In this document: in pieces, positions 52,336 to 61,207 of the stretch | Numbering within the stretch: position 1 is the stretch's first letter | Layout: each line of letters starts with the position of its first letter | Source: Firm-04 sp045628085 | GTDB taxonomy: Bacteria; Bacillota; Clostridia; Oscillospirales; Ruminococcaceae | DNA length: 64,000 nucleotides | Direction: 5' to 3' | Assembly (NCBI GenBank): GCA_045628085.1 | Contig: JAZQOZ010000147.1 | Span: forward strand, 4,099-68,098 | Program-made: the position numbers and the translations under genes | The notes under the pieces: generated by a model | Seen by the model: the letters and a program-made list of their open reading frames with translations, nothing else | What the model was told of the DNA's origin: nothing | Databases searched by the model: none

Positions 52336-54927
52336 TTATTCACAGATAAATGCGCCGTTCCGGAAATCGACCGTGACGGTACTCCCCTGCGTCAACGGCT
52401 CTGCAAGCAGTTTTTTCGCAAGGAGCGTTTCGATCTTCCGCTGCATGAGCCGCTTCAAAGGTCTTGCTCCGAAATTCGGATCATAGCCCTGCTCAATAAC
52501 AGCATCCTTTGCAGCATCGGTCAGCTTTACATGAATCTGCTGCGCCGCAAGACGCTTTTGCAGATTGACGATCAGCAGATCGACAATGCCGCCGATCTCC
52601 TGCTTTGTCAGCGGCTTATAGAGGATGATCTCATCCAGACGGTTCAGAAATTCCGGCCGGAATCGCTGATGCAAAAGTGCATCGGTCTGCTTTTTTGCCT
52701 GCTCGGAGATCGTGCCGTCCGGCTGAATGCCTTCCAGCAATGCATCTGCGCCGAGATTCGAGGTCAGGATCAGAATTGTATTCTTGAAATCGACCGTTCT
52801 GCCCTGTGAATCGGTAATTCTGCCGTCATCCAGGACTTGCAGCAGAAGATTGAATACATCCGGATGCGCTTTCTCAATTTCATCGAGCAGGACAACGCTG
52901 TAGGGCTTTCTGCGGACGGCTTCCGTCAGCTGACCGCCTTCCTCATAGCCGACATATCCGGGAGGCGCTCCGATCAGACGGCTGACGCTGAATTTCTCCA
53001 TATATTCAGACATATCAATGCGAATGAGATTGCGTTCGTCATCAAAGAGCGCTTCTGCAAGCGTTTTCGCAAGTTCGGTCTTGCCGACACCGGTCGGGCC
53101 GAGGAACAGGAATGAGCCGATCGGACGGTTCGGATCCTGAATGCCGGCGCGTGAACGCAGAATCGCCTCGCTGACCTTTTCGACCGCTTCATCCTGACCG
53201 ATCACGCGCTGATGCAGCGTTTCATCGAGATGGAGCAGCTTTTCACGGTCGCCTTCCATCAGCTTTGTCACGGGGATACCCGTCCAGCGTGCAACGATCC
53301 GCGCAATTTCATCCTCTGTTACTGCATCACGGAGCAGCTTTGCCGTACCGTTCTGCGCAGAATTTTCTGCTTCGGCAAGCTGTTTCTGGAGTTCAGGCAG
53401 TCTGCCGTATTTCAGTTCTGCCGCCTTATTCAGATCATACTGACGCTCGGCTGTCTCGATCTCGGCTTTGAGCTGTTCGAGCTGTGCGCGGAGTTCCTGT
53501 ACCTTGCTGATGCCGCCCTTTTCATTCTCCCACTGTGCTTTCATCTGCGCAAAAGTATCCCGATAGTCTGCAAGTTCCTTTTGCAGATCGGAAAGATGCG
53601 CTGCCGATACAGCATCCGTTTCCTTTTTCAGCGCAGCTTCTTCAATTTCGAGCTGCATAATTTTTCTTGAGATCTCGTCCATTTCGGTCGGCATCGAATC
53701 CATTTCCGTGCGGATCATCGCGCAGGCCTCATCCACAAGGTCGATCGCCTTATCCGGCAGAAAACGGTCGGAAATATAGCGGTTGGAAAGTGTCGCGGCG
53801 GCGATCAGTGCCGTATCATGGATCCTGACACCGTGATAGACCTCATAGCGTTCTTTCAGTCCGCGCAGAATCGAGATCGAGTCCTCAACAGTCGGCTCAC
53901 CGACCTGCACCGGCTGAAAACGGCGTTCCAGTGCCGCATCCTTTTCAATATATTTGCGGTATTCATCGAGTGTCGTTGCGCCGATGCAGTGCAGTTCGCC
54001 GCGCGCAAGCATTGGCTTCAGCAGATTTCCGGCATCCATTGCGCCGTCTGTTTTGCCTGCGCCGACGATCGTATGCAGTTCGTCAATAAACAGCAGAATT
54101 TTGCCGTCAGATTTCTTGATCTCCTGCAAAACAGCTTTCAGACGCTCCTCAAATTCACCGCGATACTTTGCACCGGCAACCAATGCGCCCAGATCCAGCG
54201 AGAAAACCGTGCGGTCACGCAGCGATTCCGGAACATCGCCGCGTGCGATACGCTGTGCAAGTCCCTCTGCGATCGCGGTCTTGCCGACACCCGGTTCTCC
54301 GATCAGCACCGGATTGTTCTTCGTTTTACGGGATAGAATACGGATGACATTGCGGATCTCCGCATCTCTGCCGATGACCGGATCAAGCTGATGTTTCTGC
54401 GCACGCTCCGTGAGATCCTGACCGTATTTTTTCAGTGCATCATAAGTTGCTTCGGGTGTTACATTCGTAATGCGCGTATTTCCGCGAATTTCTTTCAGCG
54501 CATTCAGCACCTTTGTTTCATTGACCGAGAATTGCTGAAACAGCTTTTTCAGCGTGGAATCGCTGCTGCGGAGCATCGCCAGAAAAACGTGCTCCACCGA
54601 TACATATTCATCCTGCATCTGTCCGGCGATCTGTTCCGCCTGATGATAGAGCATTTCTGTTTCATTGGAAATATAGACCATGCCTGCCTGTCTGCCGCTG
54701 CCGGTCACATGAGGCAAAGCGGCAACTTCTCTTTCAGCGGCTTTGGCAAATCCCTGCGGACTGATACCGATGCGCTGCAAAAGCTGCGGAATCAGTCCGT
54801 CTGCCTGCTGAACCAATGCCGCGAGGATATGCACCGGCTCGACGGCATTGTTCTGATACCCCGTGCAGAGCGACTGCGCATTCTGCATGGCTTCAAGTGT
54901 TTTCTGTGTCATTTTATTCGCATTCAT
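52336..54927 (-). CDS. clpB: ClpB disaggregase
   Basis: 863 residues, full length. Hsp100 ATPase that pulls proteins out of aggregates with DnaK. Clp_N domain (about 1-145), first AAA+ module with Walker A GEPGVGKTA (about 205) and ELHTIVGAG, the coiled-coil middle domain (about 400-520, the mark of ClpB over ClpA/C), second AAA+ with Walker A GPTGVGKTE (about 600) and the C-terminal D2-small domain. It ends a three-gene minus-strand run, 30 bp after a DUF6483-like gene; no CIRCE element is visible upstream. Confidence 0.97.
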   Translation of the reverse strand: MNANKMTQKTLEAMQNAQSLCTGYQNNAVEPVHILAALVQQADGLIPQLLQRIGISPQGFAKAAEREVAALPHVTGSGRQAGMVYISNETEMLYHQAEQIAGQMQDEYVSVEHVFLAMLRSSDSTLKKLFQQFSVNETKVLNALKEIRGNTRITNVTPEATYDALKKYGQDLTERAQKHQLDPVIGRDAEIRNVIRILSRKTKNNPVLIGEPGVGKTAIAEGLAQRIARGDVPESLRDRTVFSLDLGALVAGAKYRGEFEERLKAVLQEIKKSDGKILLFIDELHTIVGAGKTDGAMDAGNLLKPMLARGELHCIGATTLDEYRKYIEKDAALERRFQPVQVGEPTVEDSISILRGLKERYEVYHGVRIHDTALIAAATLSNRYISDRFLPDKAIDLVDEACAMIRTEMDSMPTEMDEISRKIMQLEIEEAALKKETDAVSAAHLSDLQKELADYRDTFAQMKAQWENEKGGISKVQELRAQLEQLKAEIETAERQYDLNKAAELKYGRLPELQKQLAEAENSAQNGTAKLLRDAVTEDEIARIVARWTGIPVTKLMEGDREKLLHLDETLHQRVIGQDEAVEKVSEAILRSRAGIQDPNRPIGSFLFLGPTGVGKTELAKTLAEALFDDERNLIRIDMSEYMEKFSVSRLIGAPPGYVGYEEGGQLTEAVRRKPYSVVLLDEIEKAHPDVFNLLLQVLDDGRITDSQGRTVDFKNTILILTSNLGADALLEGIQPDGTISEQAKKQTDALLHQRFRPEFLNRLDEIILYKPLTKQEIGGIVDLLIVNLQKRLAAQQIHVKLTDAAKDAVIEQGYDPNFGARPLKRLMQRKIETLLAKKLLAEPLTQGSTVTVDFRNGAFICE

Positions 54928-54957
54928 TTGGAATACCTCCTCCGTCGTGATGATTGG

Positions 54958-55350
54958 TCACTCGATATCGCTTAGCTCCGGCAGAAATAAGCCGACCAGA
55001 TGCGCTGCGTCAAACAGGATCGCAAGCCGTCGGACGCCTGCTGCAATCTGATTGCGGCTATAATGCCGCGCTTCGAGAAAATCGTCCTCCTGCTGCGCAA
55101 GATACTGGTAAAACGAATAGCCTTTCAGCAGATTGTCTGCGGTTTTCGACTGCATATTTTCATAGAGCAGCGCTTCCGCTTCCGCAATCTGTCCGTTCTC
55201 AATCATGCGATACAGCGTCATATCGCTTTCGCTGTTCTGCTGATATGCGTCCAGCTCGTCCGCAGAACGCAGCTTCTCTCTGAAAAGCAATTTCATCATA
55301 AACGCAATAAATTCCTTGATCTGCCGCAGCAGATAATCCTGCTCAATCAT
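54958..55350 (-). CDS. Small helical protein, DUF6483-like
   Basis: 130 residues, all-helical (QIKEFIAFMMKLLFREKL, tetratricopeptide-like packing), no signal. Resembles small Firmicutes proteins of the DUF6483 kind; function unknown. Lies 16 bp after the RHH gene and 30 bp before clpB, so it is in their operon. GGAGATACG ribosome site. Confidence 0.65.
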   Translation of the reverse strand: MIEQDYLLRQIKEFIAFMMKLLFREKLRSADELDAYQQNSESDMTLYRMIENGQIAEAEALLYENMQSKTADNLLKGYSFYQYLAQQEDDFLEARHYSRNQIAAGVRRLAILFDAAHLVGLFLPELSDIE

Positions 55351-55366
55351 GCAGCGTATCTCCTTT

Positions 55367-55987
55367 CTATTGGCTGAAAAATTGTATTACGGCGTCCTTT
55401 GCCGCATTGTGATCGGGCAGCGCCGCGAAATATGCCTTCAGCGCCGCATCAACACGCTTGATATATTGTCCGATCGCCGCGCCGATCGCCTGCGCAGATG
55501 CATCCTGCCCTGCCCGAATGCGGAAGCGCCGGTTCCAGCACCCCGACTCTACCTGAGCATCCTCCGGCTGACACATCCCGTATGCGCATTCCGTCTGCGA
55601 CCAAAGCGTAAAGAATATTTCCGCTTCATCCAGCAGCGATTGATTCTGCGTCCGGAACGACGCGTGTATCACGCCGATCGCCTGCTCCGGCTGACGGAAC
55701 AGCTCCACGCGATAGCGTATGGTCGGCTTATAGCGATACCGCAGCGGACTGCGGATAATCAGCATACCGTCCGTCGCCTGTTCCTGAAGCTGAAACAGTC
55801 CCGTCATCTGCTCGGAAAGTGTTTGCAGAATATCTGCCATACGGCGTTCCGGCGTAACATAGCCGACCGCCTCTGCCAAAAGCTGATTGATCAGATTGGA
55901 ACGGCTCGTGCCGCGTGCATACGCCATGCGGTCAACGGCTTCCACCACATCTTCGGATAACACAAGGCTGTATACTGCCTTCTTCAT
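55367..55987 (-). CDS. Ribbon-helix-helix-type protein
   Basis: 206 residues. N-terminal ribbon-helix-helix (YSLVLSEDVVEAVDRMAYARGTSRSNLINQLL, about 7-40) as in CopG/Arc-type DNA-binding proteins, then a helical C-terminal part without known motifs. ATG 55987 with AGGTGG; a GTG one codon earlier is possible. First gene of the clpB run. The promoter region has repeated GGATTATA sites, so it may control its own transcription. Confidence 0.7.
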   Translation of the reverse strand: MKKAVYSLVLSEDVVEAVDRMAYARGTSRSNLINQLLAEAVGYVTPERRMADILQTLSEQMTGLFQLQEQATDGMLIIRSPLRYRYKPTIRYRVELFRQPEQAIGVIHASFRTQNQSLLDEAEIFFTLWSQTECAYGMCQPEDAQVESGCWNRRFRIRAGQDASAQAIGAAIGQYIKRVDAALKAYFAALPDHNAAKDAVIQFFSQ

Positions 55988-56020
55988 CACCCTGCCACCT
56001 CTTTTCTATGTTCTAATAAC

Positions 56021-56058
56021 ATTATACTCGGATTATAGAACTTGTCAATAGGATTATA
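56021..56058 (-). promoter_or_regulatory. Promoter and candidate operators of the RHH-clpB run
   Basis: Minus-strand TTGACA (56048-56043), 16-bp spacer, TATAAT (56026-56021). GGATTATA occurs at 56030-56037 and 56051-56058, 21 bp apart, flanking the -35 box on one face of the helix. Confidence 0.65.
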
Positions 56059-56087
56059 TAATATTTCACACAAGTTTCACATAAGGA

Positions 56088-56116
56088 TTGACGTTTGCAG
56101 GATTTTGTGGTATACT
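56088..56116 (+). promoter_or_regulatory. Promoter of alaX
   Basis: TTGACG (56088-56093), 17-bp spacer, TATACT (56111-56116), about 55 bp upstream of the alaX start. Divergent from the RHH promoter. Confidence 0.7.
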
Positions 56117-56171
56117 ATATAAGGTTATAAAGATTACAGTCCCGTTTGCAGGGCAGAAAAGAGGTTTCTTC

Positions 56172-57347
56172 ATGCAAACTGAAAAACTATACGATAAAGA
56201 CGCTTATCTGCGTAATTTTACTGCAACAGTTCTCTCCTGTGAACCGATTGCCGATGCAAAAAAACGTACCGATGATGCCGAATATGCCGTAATTCTCGAC
56301 CGTACTGCTTTCTTTCCGGAAGGCGGCGGTCAGACTGCCGATACCGGCAATCTCGGGAATGCCGTTGTCTGCGATGTGCAGGAGATCAACGGCGAGATCG
56401 TGCATTTCGTAGATGTTCCGCTGCCCGTCGGTGAGGAGCTTGCCGCCGAACTCGACTGGGAAGAACGCTTCCGCAAAATGCAGAATCATACCGGTGAACA
56501 TCTGATCTCCGGCATCGTACACAATCAATTCGGGCTGGATAATGTCGGCTTTCATCTCGGCACAGACGGCGTGACCGTTGATTTCAGCGGCGTTCTGACT
56601 GCTGCCGAACTCGAATTCGTTGAATACATCGCAAACCGCGTGGTCGGACTGAATGTCCCTGTAACGGTCAGCTACCCGACACCGGAAGAATGTGCCGCTA
56701 TGGAATATCGTTCCAAACTCGACCTGAAAGAGAATATCCGCATCGTGACGATCGAGGGCTGGGATGTCTGTGCCTGCTGTGCGCCGCACGTTGCACATAC
56801 CGGTGCGGTCGGCGGCATCAAGATCCTCTCCTGCGAAAACTGGAAAGGCGGCATCCGCATCCGGATGCTCTGCGGAATGGATGCGCGTGACGATTATCAT
56901 AAACGTCTTACCCAGACTGTCCGCATCTCGAATCTGCTCTCCTGCAAACAGCTCGAAGCTGCCGATGCCGTTGAGCGCCTGATGAAACAGTCGCAGGCAG
57001 AGCGTGAAGAAACTGCAAAACTGCGCCGTGCGCTTCTGGACAGCAAAATTGCCGCCCTGAATGAAACGGACGGCAATCTGGTCATATTTGATGATATGCT
57101 TGATATGAATAATCTGCGCAATCTGGTCAATGCAGGAACAGAACGCTGCGGCGGTGTCTGCGCGGCATTTCAGGGCAATGATACGGACGGCTACCGCTAT
57201 ATCATCGGCAGTAAAAATGTGAAGCTGCGCGCATGGGCAAAAGATTTCAATTCTGCACTCAGCGGCAGAGGCGGCGGCTCTGAGGAAATGATCCAGGGTA
57301 CTGTTACCGCCAAAGCAGACGATATCCGCGCTTTCCTCGCTGACTAA
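56172..57347 (+). CDS. AlaX-type alanyl-tRNA editing protein
   Basis: 391 residues. A free-standing editing domain with the AlaRS second half. N-terminal FPEGGGQ region (about 40-60), zinc-binding HTGEH (about 100) and CACCAPH (about 200), and a C-terminal DHHA1 domain with RGGGS. It hydrolyses Ser- or Gly-tRNA(Ala). ATG 56172 with AGAGG; the in-frame ATG at 56088 lies in the promoter. The absence of the aminoacylation domain at the front separates it from full AlaRS. Confidence 0.9.
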   Translation: MQTEKLYDKDAYLRNFTATVLSCEPIADAKKRTDDAEYAVILDRTAFFPEGGGQTADTGNLGNAVVCDVQEINGEIVHFVDVPLPVGEELAAELDWEERFRKMQNHTGEHLISGIVHNQFGLDNVGFHLGTDGVTVDFSGVLTAAELEFVEYIANRVVGLNVPVTVSYPTPEECAAMEYRSKLDLKENIRIVTIEGWDVCACCAPHVAHTGAVGGIKILSCENWKGGIRIRMLCGMDARDDYHKRLTQTVRISNLLSCKQLEAADAVERLMKQSQAEREETAKLRRALLDSKIAALNETDGNLVIFDDMLDMNNLRNLVNAGTERCGGVCAAFQGNDTDGYRYIIGSKNVKLRAWAKDFNSALSGRGGGSEEMIQGTVTAKADDIRAFLAD

Positions 57348-57792
57348 CGAACACCCTGCATAAACGCTTTTCCCCTGCCTGTTTGAAATGCTCAGATAAT
57401 TTTAATCTGCACGCTCAATAGAACGGGAAGCGGAAATTGCACCGCGCCCTGCGCGGCAGGAAGCAGAAATGGAAGCGGGCACTGCCCACAAAAAAAGTGG
57501 CTCCGCTGATGGCGCAGCAGAGCCGATTTCTTGAAGGTTGTAACAATGGATCAGTAAATGCACGTTCGATTGAAACACATTTCCACGTAAGATCTGCAAT
57601 TCCTTTGCCGCGCCTGACTCGCTGCGCCGGTTTCGCTTCTCTTGACCATAGTATAACGGATACCGCCGCAAAAATCAATAGCAATCCATAATCTGTCAAC
57701 GAAATCCCCCTGAATTGAGAGGAAGTTGTCACCCTTTTGCAACTTTTCCCGTAAGTTGTAACAAATCTATGATAAACGGGAGGCGTAAGCCT
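57348..57792. other. Structured non-coding gap
   Basis: A 445-bp gap between alaX and corA. It contains several short hairpins: CCTGC-3 nt-GCAGG near 57448-57462 and GGCTCCGCTG with CAGCAGAGCC near 57500-57526, one mismatch. A 128-residue minus-strand frame (57415-57801) has no ribosome site. It could be a dispersed repeat or RNA element. No gene is called. Confidence 0.4.
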
Positions 57793-58725
57793 ATGATCCA
57801 CATTTATAAAACCATTGACGGAAAGCTCTGTCAGCTTGAAAATGTCGAGGCAGGATGCTGGATTTCCTGCTATGAGCCGACACAGGATGAGATCCGGACA
57901 CTCACCGAGACATTCGGTCTGGATACCGGCTTTGTCCGTTCATGTCTGGACGAGGAAGAATCTTCCCGTATCGAACGCGAGGACGGTCAGACACTGATCA
58001 TCGTTGACACCGCCGTTGCCGAAAAACTTGAAAAAAGCGATACGTTCCAGTTCTATACCGTTCCGCTTGGCATCATCAATACGGCTGACTGCGTGTTCAC
58101 GATCTCTCTGCGCCGCAATCAGGTTCTCGGCGCAATGGCTGACGGCAAGATATCCAATATCCAGACACAGTTCCGGACACGGTTTATCCTGCAAATCCTC
58201 ATGCAGATCTCCGCAGGCTTCGTCTTTTACCTCAAACAGATCGACAAGATTTCCTATTCAATGGAACAAGGGCTGAGCGGTGCGATGAAGAATCAGGAGA
58301 TCGTTCAGCTGATGGGACTGGAGAAATCTCTCGTTTACTTTACCACATCCCTGAAAGCCAATCTCGTCACGATCGAGAAGATCCAGCGCGGCAGAGCGCT
58401 TAAACTCTATCCCGAAGATGAAGACCTCATGGATGATGTCGGCATTGAGTTCCGGCAGGCAGTCGAGATGGCGACGATCTACAGCGGTGTTATTTCCGCT
58501 ATGATGGATGCATTTTCCTATGTCATTGCCAATAATCAGAATACTGTTATGTGGCGCTTGACAGTCATCACCGTTATCATTGAAATTCCGAATATTATCT
58601 TCGCATTCTACGGCATCAACACCGATACGCTGCCGCTGAAAAGCAGTTGGGTTTATTCGATCATCATTACGCTGATCCTGACCTCGATCGTAGCATTCTT
58701 CCTGCTGCGAAAAAAGAAATTCTGA
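57793..58725 (+). CDS. CorA-family Mg2+ transporter
   Basis: 310 residues. Large cytoplasmic N-terminal funnel (about 1-245) and two C-terminal membrane helices (about 253-275 and 285-305). The pore signature YGMN of CorA is YGIN here (AFYGINTDTLPL), so Met is replaced by Ile. Homopentameric cation channel for Mg2+, Co2+ or Ni2+; altered signature may change selectivity. ATG 57793 with GGGAGG. Confidence 0.88.
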   Translation: MIHIYKTIDGKLCQLENVEAGCWISCYEPTQDEIRTLTETFGLDTGFVRSCLDEEESSRIEREDGQTLIIVDTAVAEKLEKSDTFQFYTVPLGIINTADCVFTISLRRNQVLGAMADGKISNIQTQFRTRFILQILMQISAGFVFYLKQIDKISYSMEQGLSGAMKNQEIVQLMGLEKSLVYFTTSLKANLVTIEKIQRGRALKLYPEDEDLMDDVGIEFRQAVEMATIYSGVISAMMDAFSYVIANNQNTVMWRLTVITVIIEIPNIIFAFYGINTDTLPLKSSWVYSIIITLILTSIVAFFLLRKKKF

Positions 58726-58728
58726 TAA

Positions 58729-58764
58729 AAACGGACACGCTGCATCTTCACAGCGTGTCCGTTT
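58729..58764. terminator. Bidirectional terminator, corA and thrS
   Basis: A 14-bp stem (AAACGGACACGCTG, 58729-58742, with 58751-58764), 8-nt loop, and TTTTAT after it on the plus strand. It lies between convergent corA and thrS. Confidence 0.85.
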
Positions 58765-58768
58765 GGTT

Positions 58769-60703
58769 TTATTTCGCTTTCGTAATAACCTCAGTGTTCA
58801 GCTTTGTGAATACATCATCCAGCTTCAGGCAGCCGAGTTCGCCCTCTTTACGGGAACGAACCGTCACGCCGTTCTCCTTGACCTCATTGTCACCGATGAT
58901 AAGCATATACGGAATGCGGTCAAAACGTGCATTCTTGATCTTTGTTCCGATGTTTCTGTCCTCGGTATCGACCGTTACACGCATTCCGGCAGCAGTCAGC
59001 CTGTCCGCAAATGCCTTTGCGTATGCAGCGTGTTCATCACCGATCGGCAGCAGACGAACCTGCTCCGGTGCAAGCCACAGCGGCAGAACACCAGCATATT
59101 TTTCAAGCATATATGCAAGTGTACGCTCAAAGCAGCCGAGCGATGTTCTGTGAATGATATACGGCAGCTTCTTCTGACCGTCCTTATCAATATAGTACAT
59201 ACCGAAACGCTCTGCAAGCAGCATATCGATCTGAATGGTAACAAGCGTATCTTCCTTGCCGAATACGTTCTTGTACTGAACATCGAGCTTCGGACCGTAG
59301 AATGCAGCCTCGTCAATACCGACTTCATAATCCAGACCAAGATCATCGAGGATCTTTGCCATTGTCGCCTGCGCAAACTCCCACTGCTCCGCAGTACCCT
59401 CATACTTGTTCTTCGGGTTTGCCGGATCCCACTGGGAGAAGCGGAATGTGCAGTCTTCGAGCAGTCCGACCGTATCAAGGAAATACTTTGCCATTTCAAG
59501 GCAGAACTGGAATTCTTCTTCGAGCTGATCCGGACGAAGAATGAAATGGCCCTCGGAGATCGTGAACTGACGAACACGGATCAGTCCGTGCATCTCGCCG
59601 CTGTCCTCATTGCGGAACAAAGTCGAGGTTTCAGTCAGACGCATCGGCAGTTCCTTGTAGGAACGCTGCTTATTCAGATAAACCTGATACTGGAACGGGC
59701 AGGTCATCGGACGGAGTGCAAAGCATTCCTTTTCTTCATCATAAGGATCGCCCATGACGAACATACCGTCCAGATAGTGATCCCAGTGACCGGAGATCTT
59801 GTAGAGATCACGCTTTGCGAAAAGCGGTGTCTTGGTAAGCTGACAGCCCTTGGACTGCTCATAGTCCTCAACCCAGCGCTGGAGCAGCTGAATGACTCTT
59901 GCGCCCTTCGGCAGCATGATCGGAAGTCCCTGACCGATGTAATCAACCGTTGTGAAATAGCCAAGCTCTCTGCCGATCTTATTGTGATCGCGGTTCTTTG
60001 CTTCTTCGAGCATATCAAGATGCTCCTTGAGCTGCTCCTTCTTCGGGAATGCAACACCGTAAACACGGGTAAGCTGCTTGTTATTCTGATCGCCCTTCCA
60101 GTATGCACCGGTGCAGGAAGTCAGCTTGAATGCCTTGACAAGACCTGTTGCAAAGAGGTGCGGGCCGACACAGAGATCGGTATATTCGCCCTGCTTGTAG
60201 AAGCTGATCGTTTCGCCCTCCGGCAGTTCCTCAATAAGCTGAACCTTATACGATTCGCCGCGCTCCTGCATCAGCTTGATCGCCTCATCTCTCGGCAGTG
60301 TGAAGCGTTCAAGGCGCAGATTTTCCTTGACGATCTTCTTCATCTCGGCTTCCAGTGCAGTCAGCGTATCTGCATTGAACGGCTTATCGGTATCGAAATC
60401 ATAATAGAATCCGCGGTCGATCGCCGGGCCGATCGTCAGCTTGACATCCGGATACAGACGCTTGACCGCCTGTGCAAGGATATGTGCAGCGGTATGATTG
60501 AAGATATGTCTGCCTTCCTTATCCTCAAAAGTAAGAAGCTGAACATCCGCATCAGCGGTCATTTCTGCGGTCAGATCGGCAGGCTGACCGTTAACGAGCG
60601 CCGCGATATGCTCGCGCTCGATCACACCGGCTTCCTTTGCCGCATCATAGACGGTCACGGGAGCAGCACTCTCAAAGCTGCCGTTTGCAAACGTGATTTT
60701 CAT
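58769..60703 (-). CDS. thrS: Threonyl-tRNA synthetase
   Basis: 644 residues, full length. TGS domain (about 1-60), editing/SAD domain (HTAAHILAQAVKRLYP), class II catalytic core with Zn cysteine in RPMTCPF, motif 2 and motif 3, and the C-terminal anticodon-binding domain (about 535-640). It charges tRNA(Thr). ATG 60703 has ACGGAGGGA upstream; an in-frame ATG at 60775 lies in the T-box leader. Controlled by the leader directly upstream. Confidence 0.97.
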   Translation of the reverse strand: MKITFANGSFESAAPVTVYDAAKEAGVIEREHIAALVNGQPADLTAEMTADADVQLLTFEDKEGRHIFNHTAAHILAQAVKRLYPDVKLTIGPAIDRGFYYDFDTDKPFNADTLTALEAEMKKIVKENLRLERFTLPRDEAIKLMQERGESYKVQLIEELPEGETISFYKQGEYTDLCVGPHLFATGLVKAFKLTSCTGAYWKGDQNNKQLTRVYGVAFPKKEQLKEHLDMLEEAKNRDHNKIGRELGYFTTVDYIGQGLPIMLPKGARVIQLLQRWVEDYEQSKGCQLTKTPLFAKRDLYKISGHWDHYLDGMFVMGDPYDEEKECFALRPMTCPFQYQVYLNKQRSYKELPMRLTETSTLFRNEDSGEMHGLIRVRQFTISEGHFILRPDQLEEEFQFCLEMAKYFLDTVGLLEDCTFRFSQWDPANPKNKYEGTAEQWEFAQATMAKILDDLGLDYEVGIDEAAFYGPKLDVQYKNVFGKEDTLVTIQIDMLLAERFGMYYIDKDGQKKLPYIIHRTSLGCFERTLAYMLEKYAGVLPLWLAPEQVRLLPIGDEHAAYAKAFADRLTAAGMRVTVDTEDRNIGTKIKNARFDRIPYMLIIGDNEVKENGVTVRSRKEGELGCLKLDDVFTKLNTEVITKAK

Positions 60704-60743
60704 AATGAATCCCTCCGTATTGTATTTGGTTCGGATCACGGGC

Positions 60744-60984
60744 ATAAAAATAACCGCACACCGAACAGTCATCACCTGTTCGGGGTACGGGTTTGTCCAA
60801 GTATATTATGGTACAAACGCGCACGGTTCCACCCGAGCGTTTCCTCATTCCCATGCTCTTTCGCAGCAGCGGTGGTACCGGAAAAAAGATCATCGGATGC
60901 CTTTCAGCGAATCAGCATCCTCTCTGTCAGACGAGCGCTTTTTTTCGACTTGTCCTCTGCTTTCGTATGCGAAAGCCTCTGATT
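60744..60984 (-). ncRNA. Thr T-box riboswitch of thrS
   Basis: On the minus strand the leader has a Stem I with AGAGAG bulge region and GCTGATTCGCTGAAAGGC-type apical loop, a specifier region GGTACCACCG (60880-60871) offering ACC (Thr, 60877-60875, followed by A), the T-box CGGGTGGAACCGTG (60835-60822), and a terminator hairpin CCGAACAG/CTGTTCGG (60761-60783) followed by TTATTTTTA. Uncharged tRNA(Thr) would stabilise the antiterminator and let thrS be transcribed. Confidence 0.9.
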
Positions 60985-60990
60985 AGTTTT

Positions 60991-61019
60991 ATTATACGCA
61001 TCTGCATGAAATTTGTCAA
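60991..61019 (-). promoter_or_regulatory. Promoter of thrS
   Basis: Minus-strand TTGACA (61019-61014), 17-bp spacer, TATAAT (60996-60991). Exact consensus; the transcript would start near 60984, giving a leader of about 280 nt. Confidence 0.85.
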
Positions 61020-61207
61020 GCTGTTTTGCTGCATTTTGATATTTTCGTGATTTTTCACAGATTCCTGCTGTATCATATTCTCACTTTATTATCATATTAT
61101 GTTCACAAAATATTCAGCATCGTTTCAGTTATCTATTCTATAATAGAAATTGGATAGAAAAAGATGATACAAAGATTCTGTATTTCCGCCATGAAAGGAT
61201 GAATCGG

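Noticed and set aside
57415..57801. 128-residue minus-strand frame in the alaX-corA gap
   Set aside because: No ribosome site, overlaps structured sequence and the corA start; likely not coding.
58763..60982. 739-residue plus-strand frame
   Set aside because: It is antisense to thrS and its T-box leader; the protein has no family signs.
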